Assembly: GCF_036946125.1 (NCBI RefSeq)
Contig: NZ_JAQIJT010000001.1
Span: forward strand, 372,001-436,000
Reading direction: 5' to 3'
Origin: Sphingomonas adhaesiva
GTDB taxonomy: Bacteria; Pseudomonadota; Alphaproteobacteria; Sphingomonadales; Sphingomonadaceae
Length of the DNA: 64,000 nt
This document shows positions 8,979-19,076 of the stretch, piece by piece. The notes under the pieces are model-generated. The model did not search any database, was not told the DNA's origin, and saw nothing but the letters and a program-made list of their open reading frames with translations. Each line of letters starts with the position of its first letter. Position 1 is the stretch's first letter. The position numbers and the translations under genes are program-made.

Positions 8979-9419
8979 TCAGCCGGTGATCGCACCGCGG
9001 CGCAGGTCGCGCGCACGGGTCAGGATGATGTCTTCGAGCTTCTGCGTCGTCGCCGCCTCGACCGGGGCGGACACCCATTGCCCGCCGCGGCTGACCTCGC
9101 GCAGCGCGGCGACGCGGACGGCATCGGCGCGCAGGTCCTGGTCCAGGATCGACACCGTCACCTTCATCCGCTCGCCGGGCAGCTGCGGATTGACGTACCA
9201 GTCGGTCACCACCACGCCGCCGTTGGAATCGGTCTGGAGCAGCGGCATGAAGCTCAGCGTGTCCAGCGTCGCCCGCCACAGATAGCTGTTGACGCCGATC
9301 GTCGTGACCCGGGACGCGGCCAGGTCACCCTCGGGTCGGCCACCGCGACCGCCGCAGGCGGAGAGAGCCAGAGCGGCGCTGAGCGCGACCGCAAGACGCG
9401 AGGGGCGGAACATCGGCAT
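8979..9419 (-). CDS. DUF3576-type lipoprotein
   Basis: Predicted lipoprotein of 146 residues with signal and lipobox ALSAC (Cys at about residue 22), then a domain with VNSYLWRATLDTLSFMPL and TDWYVNP. These features fit the alphaproteobacterial DUF3576 family, found next to leuS; no function is established. First gene of the leuS operon. A second ATG two codons later is an equally possible start. Confidence 0.85.
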   Translation of the reverse strand: MPMFRPSRLAVALSAALALSACGGRGGRPEGDLAASRVTTIGVNSYLWRATLDTLSFMPLLQTDSNGGVVVTDWYVNPQLPGERMKVTVSILDQDLRADAVRVAALREVSRGGQWVSAPVEAATTQKLEDIILTRARDLRRGAITG

Positions 9420-9635
9420 CGTCCTTCAGGAAAACGGGCAGGAAAACGGACAAGCCATCGCTCTACCCGCGCGCCTCACCCCCCGCAAGCGCGCCACATT
9501 GTGGACATAGTGCAACAGCCCGTCGAAAAGCGCCCGCGAGATGGCGCGTCGGTCATGGACTCGGAACCGAATCCTGATAGGTCCACTCTATCGATCGGCA
9601 GGTAAGGTGCCGATCAAAGGGGATGGGAACGAATC

Positions 9636-10349
9636 GTGGCTGTGCGTCGCCACATCGCTGTAGGGGTCGTCGTGGCATCGCTTGCCGCGGCCGCTGCGGC
9701 CGTTCCTGCGGTGGGCTTCGCCGACAACAGCGCACGTGTCGCCCGCAAGGCCCCTGTCCTGCCGCGCAGCGCCGGCTCCTTCACCCCGTCGGCGGCCGAT
9801 CCGAAGCTGGCGGCGCTGTTCGCACGCGGTGGGCTGGATTCGACCGACTTCCGCTTCACGCCGTCGGAGGCACGCAACAGCAATCGCTCGATCACGGTCG
9901 CGGTACGCGCGCGTTCGTCGACCGCGATGAATCGCGACACGACCCGCTTCGCGGCCACGGCGCCGACCATCGGCGTCGCCCCGATCGCCTACAATCTGGG
10001 CGTCGCGGTGGGATGGAAGCGGTTTGCCGTCTCGGGCGACGTGGCGAAGGTCGACCTGGGTGTCGTCCCCGGCAGCCGGGAGGCGGCAGACGTCGCGCTC
10101 AGCTATTCGGGCAACAAGTGGACAGGCCGCCTCAGCGCCACGGCCGATCGCGCCCTGCCGGGCAGCGTCCGATCGCTGGAGGAGCCGCAGAGCTATTCGC
10201 TCGATGTGGGCGGCAGCTATTCGATCACCCGCAACATCGACCTGACGGCCGGCATGCGCCTCAAGAGCGAGCGCGACCGCCTGACCCGTATCGACGACGA
10301 CCGCCGCGACAGCCAGGCCGTCTACGTCGGCACCGCCTTCCGCTTCTGA
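9636..10349 (+). CDS. predicted outer-membrane or secreted beta protein
   Basis: A 237-residue protein with a Sec signal peptide (about 1-30, AAAAAVPAVGFA) and a C-terminal part of alternating strands ending in GTAFRF. The terminal aromatic residue and the TAGMRL / SYSITRNIDLTAG segments resemble an outer-membrane beta-barrel, but it is short. GTG start at 9636. Divergent from the leuS operon with 216 bases between. No named family recognised; similar proteins are expected in sphingomonads (inference). Confidence 0.6.
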   Translation: MAVRRHIAVGVVVASLAAAAAAVPAVGFADNSARVARKAPVLPRSAGSFTPSAADPKLAALFARGGLDSTDFRFTPSEARNSNRSITVAVRARSSTAMNRDTTRFAATAPTIGVAPIAYNLGVAVGWKRFAVSGDVAKVDLGVVPGSREAADVALSYSGNKWTGRLSATADRALPGSVRSLEEPQSYSLDVGGSYSITRNIDLTAGMRLKSERDRLTRIDDDRRDSQAVYVGTAFRF

Positions 10350-10387
10350 CACGCTGCGGTCGGGGGTCGGCCGCGCATCCACTGACA

Positions 10388-10408
10388 CGCCGTCGTCGGG
10401 CGACGGCG
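10388..10408 (+). terminator. hairpin after the outer-membrane-type gene
   Basis: CGCCGTCG, five-base loop, CGACGGCG: a perfect 8-bp GC stem 39 bases after the stop at 10349. There is no T-run, so intrinsic termination is not proven; it may be a Rho-dependent end or a 3' stabiliser. Confidence 0.35.
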
Positions 10409-10487
10409 CGCGTCCTGTTGCGAGAGTGCGGCACAGACCTTCTCCGCGTCTCCGCGCGAACCAGCCGTCTTCGCGGCGCCGCATGGA

Positions 10488-11003
10488 TCACGACCAGCCG
10501 TCGATCGCAGCGAACCCGGAGAACCCCAACCCCCGCACCCGCCGGAACCGCCGCTCGTTCATCCCACCGAGCGCGATCAACGGCACGCCCAGCCCGCGCC
10601 CGATGATTGCGGCCCGCAGCGGACCTCGCACCCCCGCGCCCGGATGCGACCGCGTCGCAAACACCGGCGACACGAACAACACTCGCGCCCCCGCACGAAC
10701 GCCCCGCACCGCCTCGGCCCGGTCGTGCGCCGGCCAGGTCACCAATCCCTGCCCGCGCCGCGCATGGACGCCCTGCTCGCCCGCCATCCGCACCGCCCCT
10801 GCCCGCACCATCACCAGCCCGCGCCGCCGCGACACTCGCCGTACCTGCGCGAACAGCCGCCTTCGTTCGCCCGGCGGAGTCGCATAATGGCGAAACACCA
10901 CCCCGCCACCGCGCGGCAGCCGCTCGAGCGCATCCCACAGCGCCTCGCCCATGCGTTCGTCGGTGAACAGCCAGCGGGTCGGGACGGGGTGGCGGCGCTG
11001 CAT
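10488..11003 (-). CDS. thiamine-phosphate synthase-like (ThiE/TenI family) protein
   Basis: A 171-residue TIM-barrel-type protein of the ThiE/TenI family: LFTDERMG at the N-terminus, RAGAVRMAGEQGVHA in the middle, SPVFATRSHPGAG (ThiE has SPVFxTxTK) and LIALGGMNERRF near the end. It is about 40 residues shorter than typical ThiE and lacks an obvious DDxxLA segment, so it may be a diverged paralogue rather than the true ThiE. The ATG at 11003 is divergent from yggS with 22 bases between; the longer open frame upstream runs antisense to yggS and is not real. Confidence 0.75.
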   Translation of the reverse strand: MQRRHPVPTRWLFTDERMGEALWDALERLPRGGGVVFRHYATPPGERRRLFAQVRRVSRRRGLVMVRAGAVRMAGEQGVHARRGQGLVTWPAHDRAEAVRGVRAGARVLFVSPVFATRSHPGAGVRGPLRAAIIGRGLGVPLIALGGMNERRFRRVRGLGFSGFAAIDGWS

Positions 11004-11025
11004 CGCGGCCCGTATAGCGCGCGCG

Positions 11026-11685
11026 ATGAACTCTGCCGACCAACTAGGCGCGATCCGCGCGCGCATCGCCCACACCGCGAAGATCGCGCGGCGCGATCCG
11101 GCCGACGTCACGCTGATCGCCGTGTCCAAGACCCAGCCCGAAGAGGCGATCCGCCCGCTCCTGGCCGCCGGCCACCGCGATTTCGGTGAGAACCGCGTCC
11201 AGGAGGCGCAGGCCAAATGGCCCGCATTGCGCGACGCCTTTCCGGGCGTCCGATTGCACCTGATCGGCCAGCTCCAGTCGAACAAGGCCGCCGATGCGGT
11301 CGCGCTGGCCGACGCGATCCACGCCGTCGACCGCCCCTCGCTCGTCACCGCGCTCGCGCGCGCGATGGAGGCCGCCGCGCGACGTCCCGACTGCTTCCTC
11401 CAGGTCAACATCGGGGAAGAACCGCAAAAGGGCGGCTGCGCCATCGCCGACCTCCCCGCTTTGCTCGAGCAGGCACGCGGCGCCGATCTGCCCGTCGCCG
11501 GGCTGATGTGCATCCCGCCCGCCGGGCTGGAGGCGGCGCCCTATTTCGCGCTCTTGTCGAAGATCGCCCGCGACCATGGCGTCACCGGGCTCAGCATGGG
11601 CATGTCCGACGATTTCGAGACCGCGGTGATGCTGGGCGCGACCCACGTCCGCGTCGGCTCGGCACTGTTCGGGGCCCGCGCGTGA
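11026..11685 (+). CDS. YggS/PLPBP family pyridoxal-phosphate homeostasis protein
   Basis: A 219-residue PLP-binding TIM-barrel without known catalytic activity that buffers PLP and amino-acid metabolism. Family signs: LIAVSKTQPEEAIRPLL (PLP lysine in AVSK), FGENRVQEAQAKW, LHLIGQLQSNK, and GLSMGMSDDFETAVMLGAT near the end. The ATG at 11026 gives the usual N-terminus; an in-frame ATG at 10951 lies inside the divergent ThiE-like gene. The stop overlaps the GTG of the HAD gene. Confidence 0.92.
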   Translation: MNSADQLGAIRARIAHTAKIARRDPADVTLIAVSKTQPEEAIRPLLAAGHRDFGENRVQEAQAKWPALRDAFPGVRLHLIGQLQSNKAADAVALADAIHAVDRPSLVTALARAMEAAARRPDCFLQVNIGEEPQKGGCAIADLPALLEQARGADLPVAGLMCIPPAGLEAAPYFALLSKIARDHGVTGLSMGMSDDFETAVMLGATHVRVGSALFGARA

Positions 11686-12344
11686 CCCGCTTCGCCGCGC
11701 TGCTGTTCGACTTCGACGGCGTGCTGATCGAGAGCGAGTATAGCGGCAACCGCCACATCGCCGAGTATCTGACCGACATCGGCCACCCGACCACCGCCGA
11801 ACAATCCATGGCGAAGTTCATGGGGCTGGCCGGCGCCGACTTTCTGGCGGCGGTGGAGGGCTGGATCGGCTGCCCCCTGCCCGAGGATTTCCACGCCCGC
11901 CGCCAGCTCGAAAACGAGCGCTGCCTGGCCGAGGGGATCGAGGAGGTCGCCGGCGCGGTCGCCTTCGTCCGCTCCCTGCCCGCCACCCTGCCGCGCGCGA
12001 TCGTCTCGTCCAGCCGGGTGGGCTGGATCCGCACCCACCTGATGCATCTCGGCATCGCCGATGCGTTCGAACCGCACCTGTATTCCGGCAGCGAGCATGT
12101 CGCCCGCGGCAAGCCCGCCCCCGATCTGTACCTCCACGCCGCCGAACGGCTCGGCGTCCGTATCGGGGATTGCGCCATCATCGAGGACTCGCCCGTCGGT
12201 GCGACCGGCGCGGTCGCCAGCGGGGCCTATGTCATCGGATTGGTCGCCGGGTCGCATTGCGGCCCGGACCATGCCGATCGGTTGCGCGCGATCGGCGTCG
12301 ACGCCATCGCCCGCGATTTCGCAGAGGTCGCCGCGCTGCTCTAA
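11682..12344 (+). CDS. HAD-superfamily hydrolase, phosphoglycolate/beta-phosphoglucomutase-like
   Basis: A 220-residue HAD hydrolase: motif I LLFDFDGVLIESE (nucleophile Asp), helical cap, motif II VSSSR, motif III lysine in GKPAPDLYL, motif IV IIEDSPVGATGA. Substrate unknown; a sugar phosphate is likely by analogy. The GTG start overlaps the yggS stop (GTGA). The stop overlaps that of convergent ribA by two bases. Confidence 0.88.
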   Translation: MTRFAALLFDFDGVLIESEYSGNRHIAEYLTDIGHPTTAEQSMAKFMGLAGADFLAAVEGWIGCPLPEDFHARRQLENERCLAEGIEEVAGAVAFVRSLPATLPRAIVSSSRVGWIRTHLMHLGIADAFEPHLYSGSEHVARGKPAPDLYLHAAERLGVRIGDCAIIEDSPVGATGAVASGAYVIGLVAGSHCGPDHADRLRAIGVDAIARDFAEVAALL

Positions 12345-13384
12345 AGCTGGTGCCCTGTACGGTCGCGCTTCGTCGCCAGATACCGCGCATTGTGCGGGTT
12401 GGCGGGCAGGAAGTGCGGCACGCGCTCGACCACCGACACCCCTGCCGCCTCCAGTCCGGCGACCTTGGCGGGGTTGTTCGTCAACAACCGCACCCTTTCC
12501 TGCCCCAGGAGACGCAACATCCGCGCCGCCACGCCGAAGTCGCGCGCATCGATCGCGAACCCCAGCCGCGTATTGGCATCGACCGTATCGAACCCCTGGT
12601 CCTGCAACGCATAGGCGCGCAGCTTGTTGACCAGCCCGATCCCGCGCCCCTCCTGCCGCAGGTAGAGCAGGATGCCCCATCCCGCGGTCCGGATGGCGGC
12701 GATCGCCGCATCCAGTTGCGGCCCGCAATCGCACTTCAGGCTCCCCAGCACGTCCCCGGTCAGGCACTCGCTATGCAGCCGCACCAGCGGCGCCTGACCG
12801 TTGGGCGTCCCGATCAGCAGCGCGACATGCTCGTCGGCGCTTTCCGGGGTGCGGAATGCGACAACTTCGGCATCTTCCGCCTGCGCCACCGGAAGCCGCG
12901 CGCGCACCGCCAGCCGCAGCCGCGTCGCATCCTCATGCGCATCGATGTCGCCGATCGTCACCGAAACCTCGGGCGCGGCCGTACCACCGACGAAGAACGC
13001 CGGCAGCAACCCCGCCACCCGCGCCAGCCGCAAGGCGGCTGCCAGAATATCGTGCGGTTCCGGCGGGACGGTGCGGAACGGACCCTTCATCGGCATGGTC
13101 AGATCCAGCTGCGGGTCCGACAGCGCGGTCGCCATCGCCATGTCGAACCACGGCGCCCGCTCGATCAGCACCGGCCGGTCCGGATCGGCCGCCGCACGCT
13201 GGTTGGTCAGCTTCAGCGTCTCCGCGCGCCCGCTGGAGATCAGGATCGCGTAATCGTCGCCGAATGACGCCAGCCGATCCGCATCCGCGGTCTCCACCGC
13301 CAGCATCGTCACGTCGCCGATCGCGATCGGCCAGCCGCGCCGCATCGCGTCGATCGCGCGGGCCGCGTTGCGCGCGTCGCTCAC
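12341..13384 (-). CDS. ribA: GTP cyclohydrolase II with N-terminal extension
   Basis: First step of riboflavin synthesis, opening GTP. The C-terminal 200 residues are a full RibA: zinc ligands in SECLTGDVLGSLKCDCG, RQEGRGIGL, and LGFAIDARDFGVAARML. The N-terminal 140 or so residues (ARAIDAMRRGWPIAIGDV and on) sit where RibB is in bifunctional RibBA proteins, but the RibB signature DDEDRENEGD is absent, so this part is probably not an active synthase. The GTG start at 13384 overlaps the xth stop, giving an xth-ribA pair. Confidence 0.9.
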   Translation of the reverse strand: MSDARNAARAIDAMRRGWPIAIGDVTMLAVETADADRLASFGDDYAILISSGRAETLKLTNQRAAADPDRPVLIERAPWFDMAMATALSDPQLDLTMPMKGPFRTVPPEPHDILAAALRLARVAGLLPAFFVGGTAAPEVSVTIGDIDAHEDATRLRLAVRARLPVAQAEDAEVVAFRTPESADEHVALLIGTPNGQAPLVRLHSECLTGDVLGSLKCDCGPQLDAAIAAIRTAGWGILLYLRQEGRGIGLVNKLRAYALQDQGFDTVDANTRLGFAIDARDFGVAARMLRLLGQERVRLLTNNPAKVAGLEAAGVSVVERVPHFLPANPHNARYLATKRDRTGHQL

Positions 13385-14163
13385 CAGTCGAACTCGGTCA
13401 TGATCGGTACGTGGTCGGACGGCTTCAGCCAGCTGCGGCAATCCTCGAACACGGTATGCCCGCGTGCGGTCGCCGCCACCTGCCCTGTCGCCCACATATG
13501 GTCCAGCCGCCGCCCGCGATCGTTCTTCGTCCAGTCGGGCGAGCGATAGCTCCACCAGGTGTGCAGCCGCGCCGGTGCCGGATGGAAATGGCGCCCCAGG
13601 TCGACCCAGTCGTTCGACGCCTTGAGCCGATCGAGCGCCTCGACCTCGATCGGCGTGTGGCTCACGACCTTCAGCAGCGCCTTGTGGCTCCACACGTCGC
13701 TGGGCAGCGGCGCGATATTGAAATCGCCGGTCAGGATCGTCGGCACGTCCAGCCCCTCCGACCAGCGCGTCATCCGCTCGACGAAGTCCAGCTTCTGCCC
13801 GAACTTCGGGTTCACCTCGCGGTCGGGCACGTCCCCGCCGGCCGGGACATAGACGTTCTCCAGCCGCACCCCGTTCGGCAGCCGGACGCCCAGGTGCCGC
13901 GCCTCGCGATTGGCCTGCCAGTCGAGCCGGTCGTCCTCCACCACCGGCACGCGTGCGATCGTCGCCACGCCGTGATGCATCCGCTGGCCGTGGAGCAGGA
14001 CATGCTCGTAGCCCAGCGCGCGGAATGCCTCGACGGGAAAGTCGGTGTCGATCACCTTGGTTTCCTGAAGACACAGCACGTGCGGCTGCACCTCGCGCAG
14101 GAATCGCTCGACGATGTCGAGGCGAAAGCGGACCGAGTTGATGTTCCAGGAGACGATCTTCAC
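13381..14163 (-). CDS. xth: exodeoxyribonuclease III
   Basis: Mg-dependent AP endonuclease and 3'-5' exonuclease of base-excision repair. The 260-residue protein has the endonuclease/exonuclease/phosphatase fold: VKIVSWNINSVRFRL at the start, CLQETKV, TGDFNIAP, RRLDHMWAT and the catalytic SDHVPI near the end. The GTG at 14163 begins at the family N-terminus; the longer open frame upstream carries unrelated residues. Coupled to ribA. Confidence 0.95.
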   Translation of the reverse strand: MKIVSWNINSVRFRLDIVERFLREVQPHVLCLQETKVIDTDFPVEAFRALGYEHVLLHGQRMHHGVATIARVPVVEDDRLDWQANREARHLGVRLPNGVRLENVYVPAGGDVPDREVNPKFGQKLDFVERMTRWSEGLDVPTILTGDFNIAPLPSDVWSHKALLKVVSHTPIEVEALDRLKASNDWVDLGRHFHPAPARLHTWWSYRSPDWTKNDRGRRLDHMWATGQVAATARGHTVFEDCRSWLKPSDHVPIMTEFDW

Positions 14164-14251
14164 GCGGATGTCGTTAGACCGCGGCCCACGGGGGGACAAG
14201 GGTCGCCCCGCGGCGGTTAGGCCTCCCGGGCGCCCCGTCGCAAACGGAATG

Positions 14252-14268
14252 GCCCCCGCTCCGGGGGC
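14252..14268. terminator. strong GC hairpin in the lolA-xth gap
   Basis: GCCCCCG, loop CTC, CGGGGGC, a 7-bp stem, embedded in a second, mutually exclusive pairing of 14251-14262 with 14271-14282. It lies between lolA (stop at 14420) and xth (start at 14163), both on the minus strand. No T-run, so either a processing/terminator structure or part of an xth leader. Confidence 0.35.
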
Positions 14269-14419
14269 AAGGAGCGAGGGCCGACCGGCGTTCGTCACGC
14301 AGGCGGGACGGGGAATGTTCCGGGCAACAGGGGGAAAATCCCGGTAGCACCCCCGACCGCGATCCGGCTTCTAGGTCACCGTCCCTGTCGCTTCGATGAA
14401 CGGAACCGCCGGTCTTCGT

Positions 14420-15031
14420 TCAGCCTGCGCGGCCCTGCCTCCGCGGGTCGTTCCAGCGGAACGTTCCGTCGCTCACCGGCGCATTGAACTTCTGATCCGA
14501 CAGCCGGATCGTCGTGCGGTTCCCCTGGCTGTCGAGCGCCACCCAGCCGCTCAGCAGCAACCCCGCGGGCGCCGCGGCGCTGCGCTGGAACACCAGGGTG
14601 ATCCGCCCGTACTCGGGATGCTTCGGGTCGTAGGCCTCGACCGACAGCACGGCGGGGTTCGGCGACGGCACGACCTTGGCGAACGTCGACAGGTCGCGAC
14701 GGGGATCCAGCAGCACGCCCAGCGGCGAATTGCCGATCGGCCAGCGCTGGACCTGGCGCACCGAATAATCGATGAAGGTCAGTGCCTTGCCGTCGCCGAC
14801 GATCAGCAGCGGCACGCCCTTCTGATACTGGAAGCGAATCCTGCCCGGCTTCTTCAACGTCAGCGTGCCGGTCAGCACCTGTCCGTTACGATCGGTCTGG
14901 CTGAACGCGGCCGTCATCGTCTCGACGCTCGACAGGTGGCGCTGCACCGCGACCAGATCGGGGTTGACCTGCGCCGCGGCGGGAACGGCGACGAGGCCGG
15001 CCGCAGCCAGCGGAAGTAGGAAGCGATTCAT
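14420..15031 (-). CDS. lolA: outer membrane lipoprotein carrier protein LolA-like
   Basis: Periplasmic chaperone carrying lipoproteins from LolCDE to the outer membrane. The 203-residue protein has a Sec signal (about 1-22), then VQRHLSSVETMTAAFSQTD, GTLTLKKPGRIRFQYQKG and the strand-rich half-barrel of the LolA fold. The ATG at 15031 precedes the signal peptide directly; an in-frame ATG at 15052 is less likely. Confidence 0.88.
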   Translation of the reverse strand: MNRFLLPLAAAGLVAVPAAAQVNPDLVAVQRHLSSVETMTAAFSQTDRNGQVLTGTLTLKKPGRIRFQYQKGVPLLIVGDGKALTFIDYSVRQVQRWPIGNSPLGVLLDPRRDLSTFAKVVPSPNPAVLSVEAYDPKHPEYGRITLVFQRSAAAPAGLLLSGWVALDSQGNRTTIRLSDQKFNAPVSDGTFRWNDPRRQGRAG

Positions 15032-15111
15032 GCACACTCCGGGATTGAGCATCGTGCGATGCCACGACCGCTTTGAACGCGCACTGAACTGGACGGTTCA
15101 GATGGGGCGGT

Positions 15112-15855
15112 TCAGGTGAAGAGCGAGATGATACCCGGCGTGTTCTCCCCGCCGACCCAGCCTTCGTGGATCATGCGGAACGCCACGAACACGATCACCG
15201 CCAGCCCGACATAGGCGATCCAGCGATAGCGATCGATGATCCGGGCGATGAAGTTCGCGGCCAGACCCATCAGCGCGACCGACAGCAGCAGCCCGATGAC
15301 CAGGATTCCGGGATGCTCTCGCGCCGCCCCCGCGACCGCCAGCACGTTGTCGAGGCTCATCGAGACATCGGCCACCGCCACGGCCCAGGCGGCAGAGGCG
15401 AACCCCCTGGCCGGGGTGAGCGCGGCGCTCTCGCCGTCCATCTCGGACGCGTCCGGGCTGTGGCTGCCGTGACGGATCTCGCGCCAGAATTTCCAGCTGA
15501 CCCACAGGAGGAGCAAGCCGCCCGCGAAGATCAGACCGACGAGTCCCATCAGCCAGGTGACGATCAGCGCGAAGAAGATCCGCAGCACCAGCGCCGCGCC
15601 GATGCCGATCAGGATCACCTTCTTGCGCTGATCCGCAGGCAGTCCCGCCGCCAGCGCGCCGACGACGATCGCATTGTCGCCCGCCAGCACCAGGTCGATC
15701 ATCAGCACCGAACCGAATGCGGCCAGCGCCGAGGGATCGGACAGGTTGGAGAAATCGGCGACGATATGCTGCCATATGTCGCCGAGCGACCCCGGCCCCT
15801 GGATCGAGCCCGCAGCGGCTGAGCCTGCTGCGGCAAGCATGGCGATCAGGCTCAA
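15112..15855 (-). CDS. TerC/Alx-type integral membrane protein
   Basis: A 247-residue inner-membrane protein with about seven hydrophobic segments. It carries the two TerC-family acidic motifs, MIDLVLAGDNAIVVG at about residue 53 and DVSMSLDNVLAVAG at about 163. Relatives export manganese or supply metal to secreted enzymes; the substrate here is an inference. The start is TTG at 15855 with GGGGAG upstream. A Mn2+ (yybP-ykoY) riboswitch was looked for upstream and not found. Confidence 0.88.
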   Translation of the reverse strand: MSLIAMLAAAGSAAAGSIQGPGSLGDIWQHIVADFSNLSDPSALAAFGSVLMIDLVLAGDNAIVVGALAAGLPADQRKKVILIGIGAALVLRIFFALIVTWLMGLVGLIFAGGLLLLWVSWKFWREIRHGSHSPDASEMDGESAALTPARGFASAAWAVAVADVSMSLDNVLAVAGAAREHPGILVIGLLLSVALMGLAANFIARIIDRYRWIAYVGLAVIVFVAFRMIHEGWVGGENTPGIISLFT

Positions 15856-15968
15856 AACGTCACTCCCCGTGTTCGACCGGCATCAATGATGCGCCGGGGC
15901 ATAACGTTCCGCGGCGGGAATGTCATAGCGGGAACGATGGCGTCCCCCCACGGACCCGGCGCCGAGCC

Positions 15969-17225
<1,257 letters not shown>

Positions 17226-17374
17226 GGATATGTGTCCGAGATGATTCGGGTGTGGGAAGGATGCTCGACCGGCGACAGGAACATGCGCAGGGAATGTAGC
17301 TTAGGGGGACGAAGCTGACAGGAGCACGGCGCGACCAGGACGGCCGCATCGTGGGCGCGAGGTAGGAGTCGGCT

Positions 17375-17392
17375 GCGGCTTAGTCAAGCCGC
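17375..17392 (-). terminator. hairpin downstream of hemJ
   Basis: GCGGCTT, loop, AAGCCGC, a 7-bp stem with four-base loop that begins nine bases after the hemJ stop. No T-run follows on the minus strand, so it may only mark the 3' end. Confidence 0.35.
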
Positions 17393-17400
17393 GACGCGCG

Positions 17401-17859
17401 TCAGAACGGCTTCACGATCACCAGGATGACGATCAGCGTCACCGCGATGCCGGGGACTTCGTTCAGCATCCGCAGCGCCCGATTGGACACGCCGCGCCGT
17501 CCGCGCGCCAGCTTCTTCGAATAGCCGACCGCCCAGCCGTGATAGCCCGACAGCAGGAACACCAGCAGGATTTTGACATGAAGCCAGCCGAGCCCCGGCA
17601 GGCCGTCTGCAATACCGGCGTTGAGCGCGAGCAGCAGCCCCAGCAGCCAGACGATCACCATCGCCGGGGTCAGGATGATGCGGCGCAGCTTGCTTTCGCG
17701 GTCGATCCACCGCGCTTCCTCCGCGGCGTCGCCCAGCCCTTCCTGGTGATAGACGAGGTACCGCGGCAGCATGAACAGTCCCGCCATCCAGAAGATGACG
17801 AAAATCAGGTGCGCGGCCTTCACCCAATCGTAGGTCACGCCCAGGAATCCAGCGATCAT
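17401..17859 (-). CDS. hemJ: protoporphyrinogen IX oxidase HemJ
   Basis: Inner-membrane oxidase for the penultimate haem step. The 152-residue protein has four hydrophobic segments and the conserved histidine and arginine in KAAHLIFVIFWMAGLFMLPR, then YHQEG, and the second histidine region LHVKILLVFLLSGYHGW. The start overlaps the hemE stop (ATGA), so both haem genes are coupled. Confidence 0.92.
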   Translation of the reverse strand: MIAGFLGVTYDWVKAAHLIFVIFWMAGLFMLPRYLVYHQEGLGDAAEEARWIDRESKLRRIILTPAMVIVWLLGLLLALNAGIADGLPGLGWLHVKILLVFLLSGYHGWAVGYSKKLARGRRGVSNRALRMLNEVPGIAVTLIVILVIVKPF

Positions 17860-18875
17860 GCGCCCCTCACTCGTGCCAGCAGCTGCTCGACATGCGCGAT
17901 CGGCGTATGCTGCCCGATGCCATGCCCCAGGTTGAAGACATGCGGTCGCGCCGGGAACGCCGCCAGAACGCGATCGATCCCCCGATCGAGCGCCTCACCG
18001 CCGGTCAGCAGCGCCAGCGGATCGAGGTTCCCCTGCACCGGCAGTCCGACCGGCAGCACCGCATCGGCCCATACCGGATCGACCGTCTCGTCCAGCCCAA
18101 CCGCATCCACCGCGGTACCGGCGGCATAGGCCGGCAGCTTGCCCCCCGCCCCCTTGGGAAAGCCGATCACGGGCACACCCGGACACCGCGCCCGCACGCC
18201 GTCGACGATCGCGCGGTTGGGTGCGATGACCCAGCGGTCGAACTGGTCGGGCGACAGGCTGCCGGCCCAGCTGTCGAACAGCTGCACCGCCTCCACGCCA
18301 TTGGCGATCTGGCCCGCGAGATAGTCGATCGTCGTTGCCACGATCGCGTCCACGATCTGCCCGAACGCCGCCGGGTCGGCATAGGCGAAGCGGCGCGTCG
18401 CCTCCTGATCGCGGCTCCCCTGTCCGGCGACCATATAGGTCGCGACGGTCCAGGGCGATCCGGCGAACCCCAGGAAGGTCGTCTCCGGCCCCAGCATCCC
18501 CGCCACGCGCGCGACCGTCGCGTAGACCGGGTCGAGCCGCACCGGGACCGCTTCCAGCGACGCCAGTGCGTGGTCGACCAGCGCCGGCGCCAGCCGCGGT
18601 CCCTCGCCCGCGCCGAACGACAGATCCTGGCCCAGCGCCCAGGGAACCATCAAAATGTCCGAAAAGAGGATCGCACCATCGAACCCGAAGCGCCGGATCG
18701 GCTGGATCGTCACCTCGGCCGCGGCCACCGGATCGGTCGCCAGCGCCAGGAAGCCGCCCTTGTCGGCTCGCAGCGCGCGATATTCCGGCAGATAGCGCCC
18801 GGCCTGCCGCATGAGCCACACCGGGGGACGTTCGCGTCGCTCGCCCTTCAGGACGCTCAGCAAGGGCTTTTCCAC
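17856..18875 (-). CDS. hemE: uroporphyrinogen decarboxylase
   Basis: Decarboxylates the four acetate side chains of uroporphyrinogen III. The 339-residue protein shows RPPVWLMRQAGRYLPEYR at about residue 13, FSDILMVPWALGQ with the catalytic Asp, GFAGSPWTVATYMV and GHGIGQHTPIAHV at the end. The GTG at 18875 begins VEKPLLSVLKGE, the usual N-terminus; the longer open frame would run into the origin region. It flanks the proposed oriC and is transcribed away from it. Confidence 0.96.
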   Translation of the reverse strand: MEKPLLSVLKGERRERPPVWLMRQAGRYLPEYRALRADKGGFLALATDPVAAAEVTIQPIRRFGFDGAILFSDILMVPWALGQDLSFGAGEGPRLAPALVDHALASLEAVPVRLDPVYATVARVAGMLGPETTFLGFAGSPWTVATYMVAGQGSRDQEATRRFAYADPAAFGQIVDAIVATTIDYLAGQIANGVEAVQLFDSWAGSLSPDQFDRWVIAPNRAIVDGVRARCPGVPVIGFPKGAGGKLPAYAAGTAVDAVGLDETVDPVWADAVLPVGLPVQGNLDPLALLTGGEALDRGIDRVLAAFPARPHVFNLGHGIGQHTPIAHVEQLLARVRGA

Positions 18876-18876
18876 G
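18868..18876 (+). promoter_or_regulatory. weak DnaA box overlapping the hemE start
   Basis: TTTTCCACG, one mismatch from the relaxed TTWTNCACA box. It includes the hemE GTG start codon on the other strand. Confidence 0.4.
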
Positions 18877-19033
18877 ATCGGGCGACCATCCTTCTTCAGT
18901 AAATGGATTCTTAAGAGAGTTGTTGCTGATGTAGGCGCGTTGGTTGCGGGGCTTATGCGGTCGTCCCGGAAATGCCAACAGCTTGACCGCGCGGACTCCG
19001 CGGCGGCTGCGGGATTCGATTCGTTCGTCCCCG

Positions 19034-19042
19034 TTATCCACA
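19034..19042 (+). promoter_or_regulatory. DnaA box, perfect consensus
   Basis: TTATCCACA, identical to the high-affinity DnaA box, in the middle of the hemE-ppsR gap. Confidence 0.8.
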
Positions 19043-19076
19043 GCCTGTGGAGGAACCGCGGCGCTGGGGACGGGAT

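Noticed and set aside
6683..8989. A 768-residue open frame on the plus strand opposite leuS
   Set aside because: The minus-strand leuS has all family motifs; the plus-strand frame has repetitive Arg-rich sequence typical of antisense frames in GC-rich DNA.
9495..9520. A TTGTGGACA sequence as another DnaA box
   Set aside because: Isolated and imperfect, with no AT-rich patch or other boxes near; chance match likely.
15856..15968. Manganese riboswitch before the TerC-type gene
   Set aside because: Only a weak hairpin at 15877-15897 was seen; the conserved yybP-ykoY core was not found.
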